Assembly (NCBI GenBank): GCA_903923175.1
Contig: CAIXWQ010000534.1
Location: 1-34,319, forward strand
Source: an uncultured delta proteobacterium
GTDB taxonomy: Bacteria > Myxococcota_A > Polyangia > Polyangiales > JADJMO01
DNA length: 34,319 nucleotides
Reading direction: 5' to 3'
In this document: piece after piece, positions 28,707 through 34,319 of the stretch
Position numbering within the stretch: the stretch's first letter is position 1
Layout: each line of letters opens with the position of its first letter
Made by a program: the position numbers and the translations under genes
The notes under the pieces: generated by a model
What the model was told of the DNA's origin: nothing
Database searches by the model: none
The model's input: the letters and a program-made list of their open reading frames with translations, nothing else

Positions 28707-30143
28707 TCACTGGTTGAAGTCGTTCATCTGGATGAGCGGCATGAGGATCGAGAAGGCGATGAAGCCGACCGCGCCGCCCATGAGGACGATCATCATCGGC
28801 TCGAGCAGCGACGTGAGCGCCGTGATCCGGATCTCGACCGCCGATTCGTAGCTGTCGCTCACCGCCTCGAGCATGTTCTCGAGCTGCCCGGACTTCTCAC
28901 CGACCGCGATCATGTGCGTCACGATCGGCGGGAACTGCTTCGAGCGCTTGAGCGGCTCGGCGATGCTCTCACCCTCGCGGATCGAGTTGATGGCGTCCTC
29001 GACCACGCGCTCCAGCGCGGCGTTGCCGATGACCGCGCGCACGATGTCCATGGCCCGGAGCAGCTGCACGCCGCTGGCGAGCAGCGTCGAGAGCGTCTTG
29101 GCGAAGCGCGCGACCGCGATCATCTGGAACAGCGGCCCGAAGATCGGCATCCGCAGCAGCGCGCCGTCGAAGCGCACGCGGCCGTCGTCGGTGCGCAGCC
29201 ACGCGAGCAGCGAGCCGAGCGCCGCGCCGAGGAGCATGCCCGGCACCGCGGCGAGCACGAACCTCGTCGCCGACTCGCGCATCACCACCTGCAGGATCAG
29301 CAGGAAGCCGCCGATGGCGAGGCCCATGCTCGGCTTGCCGTTGCCGGCGGTGTTCTTCGCCTGCTGCACGCCCGCGGCGGGGCGCAGCGGCACGCTCGGC
29401 TTCACCGCGAGCATGTAGCCGGAGGCGCCGATCAAGGCGCCGGTCAGCAGGCCGTGCGAGATCGGCGACGAGAACGCGTCGGACACGCCGATGAGCACGG
29501 CCGTGTACCAGGGCAGGGCGCGGTCGAGCGACGCGAAGATCGTCGTGACCTTGGGCACCACGCCGATCATGAGCACGGTGATCAGGACCGACCCGATCAG
29601 GAGCATCAGGATCGGATAGGCGAGGGCGGCCATCACCTTCCCCTTGAGGCGCGCCTGCGTGTCCATGAAGCCCGCGAGCCGATCGAGCACGGTCTCGAGC
29701 GTGCCGGAGGCCTCGCCGGCCGCGACCATGTTCACGTAGAGCGTGGGGAACACGCCCGGGTGCTCCGCGAGCGCCGTCGCGAACGCGGTGCCCTCGTTGA
29801 TCTGCTGGCGCACGCTCGCGAGCACGCGCTTCAGCTCTTCCTTCTCGACCTGCTCGGTGAGCGCGCCGATCGCCTCCGCGAGCGGGATGCCAGCCTTCAC
29901 CAGGGTGGCGAGCTGTCGCGTCGTGATCGCGACGTCGCTGGTCGACGGCCGCTTGAGGAACGCGAAGAGGTTGATGTCCCGCGAGCGCTTCTCGGCCGCC
30001 GCGCGCGCCTCGGTGGCGTTGGTGAGGACGATCCCTTCACGACGCAGCGCCGCGCGCAGGCCCTTCGGGCTGTCGGCGTCGCGCACGCCGCGGACCTCCT
30101 TGCCCGAGGCGGCGGTGATCCCGCGGAACTGGTAGATGGACAT
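28707..30143 (-). CDS. gspF: GspF, inner-membrane platform protein
   Basis: 478 residues against about 400-405 in typical GspF. The N-terminal cytoplasmic region (MSIYQFRGITAASGKEVRG, then LRREGIVL) is followed by two T2SSF domains. The first is at about 75-200 (TRQLATLVKAGIPLAEAIGA, MVAAGEASGTLETVLDRLA). The second is at about 345-470 (FAKTLSTLLASGVQLLRAMD, MIAVGEKSGQLENMLEAVSD, LEPMMIVLMGGAVGFIAFSI). Between the domains (225-320) there are about three hydrophobic segments and a loop of low complexity instead of the single helix usual there. GspF is the polytopic membrane protein that couples GspE to pseudopilin assembly. It starts 15 nt after the gspE stop. Confidence 0.93.
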   Translation of the reverse strand: MSIYQFRGITAASGKEVRGVRDADSPKGLRAALRREGIVLTNATEARAAAEKRSRDINLFAFLKRPSTSDVAITTRQLATLVKAGIPLAEAIGALTEQVEKEELKRVLASVRQQINEGTAFATALAEHPGVFPTLYVNMVAAGEASGTLETVLDRLAGFMDTQARLKGKVMAALAYPILMLLIGSVLITVLMIGVVPKVTTIFASLDRALPWYTAVLIGVSDAFSSPISHGLLTGALIGASGYMLAVKPSVPLRPAAGVQQAKNTAGNGKPSMGLAIGGFLLILQVVMRESATRFVLAAVPGMLLGAALGSLLAWLRTDDGRVRFDGALLRMPIFGPLFQMIAVARFAKTLSTLLASGVQLLRAMDIVRAVIGNAALERVVEDAINSIREGESIAEPLKRSKQFPPIVTHMIAVGEKSGQLENMLEAVSDSYESAVEIRITALTSLLEPMMIVLMGGAVGFIAFSILMPLIQMNDFNQ

Positions 30144-30158
30144 CGTCGTCGGTCGACC

Positions 30159-31919
30159 TCAGTCGACCTCCTCCTGCGTCGCCGCGAGGACCTCTTCCAC
30201 GGAGGTCATCCCCGACAGCACCTTGCGGCCGCCGTCCTCGCGCATGTTGTCCATGCCGGCTTCCATCGCCGCGCGCCGGATCGCCGTCGCGTCGGCGTGC
30301 TTGAGGATGAGCCCGCGCACCGACTCATCGATCAGCATCATCTCGTAGATGCCGCGTCGGCCGCCGTAACCTGCGCCGCCGCACTCGTCGCACCCCTTGG
30401 GCTTGTAGAAGATCGGGCGCGTCCCCTCGGGCGGAAGCGGCGGATCGTAGGTCACGCCGCGCGGCGCGTAGGCGGCGCTCATCACGCGCGAGCGCTTCTT
30501 CGCTGCGGCCACCGGGTCCATGCCGAGCTGCTCTAGCTCGTAGTCGCTCGCCTCGTAGGGCTCCTTGCAGTGATCGCAGAGCTTGCGGACGAGGCGTTGC
30601 GCGAGGATGCCGATCATCGAGCTCGCGACCATGAACGGCTCGACGTCCATCTCGGTGAGGCGCGCCACGGCGCCGGCGGCGTCGTTGGTGTGGATCGTGG
30701 AGAGCACGAGGTGGCCGGTGAGCGACGCGTGCACCGCGATCTCGGCCGTCTCCTTGTCGCGGATCTCGCCGACCATGATCACGTCGGGATCCTGACGCAA
30801 GAACGCGCGCAGCGCCGACGCGAACGTGAGGCCGATCTTGGCGTTGACGTGGAGCTGGTGGATGCGCGGCAGCTCGTACTCGACCGGATCCTCGGCCGTG
30901 AGGATGTTGAGGTTCGGCTTGTTGATCCGGTTGAGGCACGCATACAGCGTGGTCGTCTTGCCGGCGCCGGTCGGGCCGGTCACGAGGATGATCCCGTGCG
31001 GCCGGTTGATCAGGTGGTCCATGAGCGCGTACTCGCGCCCGTAGAAGCCGAGATCGGGGAGATCCAAGAGCACCGAGCTCTTGTTGAGGAGGCGCATCAC
31101 GATGCGCTCGAAGCCGCGCGACGTCGGGATGGTCGAGACGCGGATGTCGACCCCCTTGCCGGCGATCTTGAGCGTGATGCGTCCGTCCTGCGGGAGGCGC
31201 TTCTCCGCGATGTTCAGCCCGCTCATGATCTTCACGCGGGCGACGATGTTCGGCATGAACGCCTTCGGCGCGCGCTTGGTCTCGTGCAGCTCGCCGTCGA
31301 TGCGGTAGCGGACGATGACCTCGCGCTCCTCGGGCTCGATGTGGATGTCGCTCGCCCGCCGCTTGCTCGCCTCGCTGAAGAGGTTGTTCACCCAGCGGAT
31401 GACCGGCGCGTCGTCGGTCGCGTCGATGATGTCGGTGAGCTCGTCGCCGGTCTCTTCCTGCTCCTTCTCGAGCTCGGCCTGGTTGTTCAGCCGCTCGTAG
31501 AACGAGTTGATGGCGTCGATGACCACGCCCGCGGGCGCCACGAAGACGTCGACCGGCTTGCCGAAGACGGCGCGCACGTCGTCCTGCGCGGCGACGTCGA
31601 GCGGGTCGGCCGCGACCATGCGGATGCGCTTCGCGTCCTCGCCGACCACGACGACTTTGTGCGCCTTGGCCCACTGGATCGGCAGGCGCGTCGCGACGTT
31701 GGTCTCGATGCGCGCGACGTCGAGCTTGTCGATGAAGGGGAGGCCGCACTCGTCGGCCAGCGCCTTCGCGATCGAGCCCTCGTCGGCGGCGCGGCTCGCG
31801 ACCGCGAGGTCGACGAGCGAGCCCCCCTTCTCGCGCTGCGCCGCGAGCAGCTCCTGCATGCGCGCCTCGGGCACGACCCCACGACGCGACAGGATCTCGC
31901 CGAGATACCGCTGCTCCAT
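30159..31919 (-). CDS. gspE: GspE, secretion ATPase
   Basis: 586 residues. An MshEN-type N-terminal domain (1-140; RYLGEILSRRGVVPEARMQE) binds GspL. The ATPase half has ASDIHIEPEEREVIVRYRID (189-208), the Walker A GPTGAGKTTTLY at 315-326, the Asp box NILTAEDPVEYEL (338-350), the Walker B region DPDVIMVGEIRD at 377-388 and the His box HASLTGHLVLSTIHTNDA (397-414). A zinc-type tetracysteine is present: C448 and C451, then C510 and C513. The 58 residues between the pairs are about twice the usual number. GspE hydrolyses ATP on the cytoplasmic face to drive pseudopilus growth. It starts 2 nt after the gspD stop. Confidence 0.97.
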   Translation of the reverse strand: MEQRYLGEILSRRGVVPEARMQELLAAQREKGGSLVDLAVASRAADEGSIAKALADECGLPFIDKLDVARIETNVATRLPIQWAKAHKVVVVGEDAKRIRMVAADPLDVAAQDDVRAVFGKPVDVFVAPAGVVIDAINSFYERLNNQAELEKEQEETGDELTDIIDATDDAPVIRWVNNLFSEASKRRASDIHIEPEEREVIVRYRIDGELHETKRAPKAFMPNIVARVKIMSGLNIAEKRLPQDGRITLKIAGKGVDIRVSTIPTSRGFERIVMRLLNKSSVLLDLPDLGFYGREYALMDHLINRPHGIILVTGPTGAGKTTTLYACLNRINKPNLNILTAEDPVEYELPRIHQLHVNAKIGLTFASALRAFLRQDPDVIMVGEIRDKETAEIAVHASLTGHLVLSTIHTNDAAGAVARLTEMDVEPFMVASSMIGILAQRLVRKLCDHCKEPYEASDYELEQLGMDPVAAAKKRSRVMSAAYAPRGVTYDPPLPPEGTRPIFYKPKGCDECGGAGYGGRRGIYEMMLIDESVRGLILKHADATAIRRAAMEAGMDNMREDGGRKVLSGMTSVEEVLAATQEEVD

Positions 31920-31921
31920 GG

Positions 31922-34319
31922 CTAGTTCTCGATGGTGACGGCGCGCGCGATCGGCGGCGGCGGCTTCACGATGCCCGGCGGCGCCGTCATCGGCATCGGC
32001 ACCGGCGTGGCGGGCTGGGGCGCGGCGCCGGGGTTCGAGTACCCCGCGCCGTTGCCGGGCGCCGGGGGGAGCTCGCTGATCGGCTTGCTCGCCTCGTGGC
32101 GCTTGACCTCCTTCGGGCGCGTCTGCTCCTCGAGGGCCGCCTTCTCCTCCTCGCGCATGTAGGCCTGGCGGATCTCCTCCACGAGCCCTCGCGTGCGCGA
32201 GTAGTCGACGTAGGGTTTCCACTCCTTGCTGTCGCCCGCGAAGACGAAGTAGCGGTCGAGGAACTCCTGCCGCTCCTCCATCTTGCGCTCGAAGATCGCG
32301 CGCAGGTCGGCGGGGTCTCGGATGACGTACGGCGTGAGGATCAGGAGCAGGTTGCGCTTCTGGTTGCGACGCGAGGTCTGCTTGAACAGCGCGCCGATGA
32401 TCGGGATGTCGCCGAGCACCGGGATCTTGGTCTCGTCGTTCGACACGAAGTCGCGCACGAGGCCGCCGATGACGATCGTCTGCTGGTCCTGGATGACGAC
32501 CTGGGTCTTCGCGTTGCGCTGGATGATGCGCGGGATGGTCGTCGCGCCCTGACCCGGCCCGAGCTCGCTGATCTCTTCGTCGATCTCGAGGCGCACCTCG
32601 TTCGAGTCGTTGATGTGCGGCGTGAGCTTGATCTTGGTGCCGACGTTCTGGCGGCTGATGCCGCCGAACGCGCCGCCGCCGCCGAGCCCGCCGAAGGCGC
32701 CGAGGCCGGCCGTCGCGCCGCTCGCGCCAGGCAGGCCGCCGAGGCCGCCGAGGCCGCCGAGCACCGAGGTCTGGAGCGGCACGTTCTCGCCGACGTTGAT
32801 CTCCGCGGCGACGTTGTCGGTCGCCATGATGTGCGGGGTCGAGAGCACGTTCGTGTCGCCGCTGGTGGTGACCGCCTGCAGCGCCACGCCGAAGGCCGGG
32901 ATGCTCACGCCGATGCCGGCGAGCGTGAGCAACGTGTTCGAGCGGACGCCGAGCGCGAGCCCCTGCAGCGAGCTCGGATCGGTGAGGTTCGGGAAGGTCG
33001 CCGAGCCCATCGCGTTGGAGCCGCCGAGGATGACCGACCCGTCGGGGCCGACCGAGTCGACGCTGTCGCCGCCGTGCCAGCTGACGCCGAGCTTGTTGGT
33101 GTGGTCGGTCGACACCTCCATGATGACCGCCTCGATGAAGACCTGGCGCCGCGCCTGGTCGAGACGATCGATCACGTTGCGCAGGCTCGCGTAGTCGCGG
33201 AGCGACGACGTGATGACGAGCGAGTTGGTCGACTTGTCCGCGGTGATGCGGATGGTCCCCTCGAACACCGCCGTCGTCGAAGGCTGCCCGGGCTGCTTCG
33301 GCGCCGCGGGCGCGCCGCCCTTGCCGCCGGTGATGTCGGTGAGCGTCTTGGCGAGCTCCTCCGCGTCGGCGTGCTGCAACGGCAGCACGTGGATCTCGCC
33401 TTCGCCCGTCATCGGCACGTCGAGCCGCTTGATGAGCTCGAGGATGCGCAGGTAGGCCTTCTCGGTGCCGATCACGACGATCGAGTTGGTGCGCTCCTCG
33501 GGGATGATCTTGGTGACGCGCGACTCGACCGCCTGCGAGCCCGGCCCGCGGCCGCCCGCGGGCGCAGGCGCGGCGCCCTTGCTGACGTCGAAGATCTCGT
33601 TGAGCTTCGTCGCGATCTCCTGCGCGCCGGAGTAGTGGATCGGCTCCACCCAGATCTGATCGCCGATGCCCGCGACGTCGATCTCTTCGACGATCGACAT
33701 CATGCGTTTGATGTTGGTGCCGGTGTCCGTGATGATCAGCAGGTTGCCCGGCGAGTAGATCGTGATGTCGCCGTCGCGCGACTTGAAGTGCGTGAGGACG
33801 TTCGCGACCTCGTCGGCCGTCACGTACTGCAGGCGATGCAGGCGCGTGATGTAGCGATCCTCCGCCGCGTTCGCCTGCCCCGGCCCGTAGATCGGCGTGG
33901 CCTGGGTCACGATGCCCGGGCTCTCCACGATCTTGAGGAATTTCCCGTGCGGGATGACCGTCAGGCCGTTGGTCTCGAGGATGGCGAGGAACGCCTGGTA
34001 GGCCTCGGCGACGGTGACCTTCTGAGGGGAGTAGATGGTCGCTTTGATGTTGCGGACCTTGCCGCCGAAGATGAAGCGCTTGCCCGTGAGCTGCCCCATC
34101 ACCTTGATCAGCTCGGGCAGGTCGGCGTCCTCCAGCGAGAACTGGACCTTGTAGCCGGCGGGGCGCGGCTCGAACTCGATCTCGTCCTTGAACTGCGGGA
34201 GGTTGCCGGTGTCGCCGGGCTTCTTTCCGCTCGCGGCGGCCGACGCGGCCGGCGCGGCGACCGCCGGCGGAGGCGGAACGGGCGTCGCCGGGGGCGGGGG
34301 GGGCGTGACGGGGGCGGCG
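31922..34319 (-). CDS. gspD: GspD, outer-membrane secretin (partial, 5' end beyond the edge)
   Basis: About 799 residues are visible and the frame is open to the right edge, so the start lies outside. The first visible residues are a Pro/Ala/Val-rich linker (about 34200-34319), then FKDEIEFEPRPAGYKVQFSL and the N0 domain (LPELIKVMGQLTGKRFIFGG). Three KH-like N domains follow, e.g. ITRLHRLQYVTADEVANVLT and VLPLQHADAEELAKTLTDIT. The secretin domain has RQVFIEAVIMEVSTDHTNKL, NVLSTPHIMATDNVAAEINV, the glycine-rich gate/lip segment near 32660-32790 and QQTIVIGGLVRDFVSNDETK, VPVLGDIPIIGALFKQTSRR. The C-terminal tail (31925-32220) is Pro/Ala-rich; an S-domain for pilotin binding is not recognisable. 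The protein forms the outer-membrane pore of the T2SS. Confidence 0.96.
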   Translation of the reverse strand, partial: AAPVTPPPPPATPVPPPPAVAAPAASAAASGKKPGDTGNLPQFKDEIEFEPRPAGYKVQFSLEDADLPELIKVMGQLTGKRFIFGGKVRNIKATIYSPQKVTVAEAYQAFLAILETNGLTVIPHGKFLKIVESPGIVTQATPIYGPGQANAAEDRYITRLHRLQYVTADEVANVLTHFKSRDGDITIYSPGNLLIITDTGTNIKRMMSIVEEIDVAGIGDQIWVEPIHYSGAQEIATKLNEIFDVSKGAAPAPAGGRGPGSQAVESRVTKIIPEERTNSIVVIGTEKAYLRILELIKRLDVPMTGEGEIHVLPLQHADAEELAKTLTDITGGKGGAPAAPKQPGQPSTTAVFEGTIRITADKSTNSLVITSSLRDYASLRNVIDRLDQARRQVFIEAVIMEVSTDHTNKLGVSWHGGDSVDSVGPDGSVILGGSNAMGSATFPNLTDPSSLQGLALGVRSNTLLTLAGIGVSIPAFGVALQAVTTSGDTNVLSTPHIMATDNVAAEINVGENVPLQTSVLGGLGGLGGLPGASGATAGLGAFGGLGGGGAFGGISRQNVGTKIKLTPHINDSNEVRLEIDEEISELGPGQGATTIPRIIQRNAKTQVVIQDQQTIVIGGLVRDFVSNDETKIPVLGDIPIIGALFKQTSRRNQKRNLLLILTPYVIRDPADLRAIFERKMEERQEFLDRYFVFAGDSKEWKPYVDYSRTRGLVEEIRQAYMREEEKAALEEQTRPKEVKRHEASKPISELPPAPGNGAGYSNPGAAPQPATPVPMPMTAPPGIVKPPPPIARAVTIEN

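Noticed and set aside
28221-30536. A 771-codon plus-strand open frame antisense to gspF and the GspG-like gene.
   Set aside because: It is an antisense shadow; GspF motifs lie on the minus strand.

Overview
The window is very GC-rich with strong G/C bias at third codon positions. It carries a complete-looking type II secretion (T2SS) operon, large Ala/Pro-rich lipoproteins, TPR and WD40 proteins, and densely packed genes. This suggests a myxobacterium (Myxococcota), probably of the Polyangiales/Sorangiineae side. That placement is inferred from gene style, not from a marker gene. No rRNA, tRNA, CRISPR array, insertion sequence or prophage was seen.

Left part (1-6928). A minus-strand operon reads panC (pantothenate synthetase), hisB, hisH, hisA, then a cardiolipin-synthase-type phospholipase D cut by the left edge. 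Divergent from panC, on the plus strand, are a CapA-family lipoprotein and hrcA, the heat-shock repressor.

Middle part (6946-19287). A minus-strand pair encodes a large lipoprotein with two WD40 propellers and a small membrane protein of unknown function. Divergent from it on the plus strand are a beta-propeller lipoprotein, a protein that looks like a metallophosphoesterase stripped of its metal ligands, and nadD. Next come two tandem paralogous outer-membrane-type proteins, a 902-residue TPR protein with a recognisable promoter and a 3' hairpin, a 65-residue conserved-looking protein with an intrinsic terminator, a 2-TM potassium channel with an RCK domain, and an exported small protein.

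Right part (19380-34319). One minus-strand operon runs gspD (cut by the right edge), gspE, gspF, a GspG-like membrane protein lacking the prepilin-peptidase site, gspG, gspH, gspI, gspJ, gspK, gspL, gspM, gspN, and finally a BtpA-family TIM-barrel gene coupled to gspN. Many junctions are 4-nt ATGA overlaps. Together these encode the outer-membrane secretin, the cytoplasmic ATPase, the inner-membrane platform and the pseudopilus. gspC, and the beginning of gspD, would lie beyond the right edge.

Nothing here proves a wholly new system. The most unusual material is in the T2SS: a second, non-processable GspG homologue, a GspI swollen by glycine-rich segments, a GspF with an enlarged interdomain membrane region, long basic pseudopilin leaders, and a BtpA-family gene at the operon end. 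Outside it, the degenerate phosphoesterase next to nadD and the two-propeller lipoprotein stand out.
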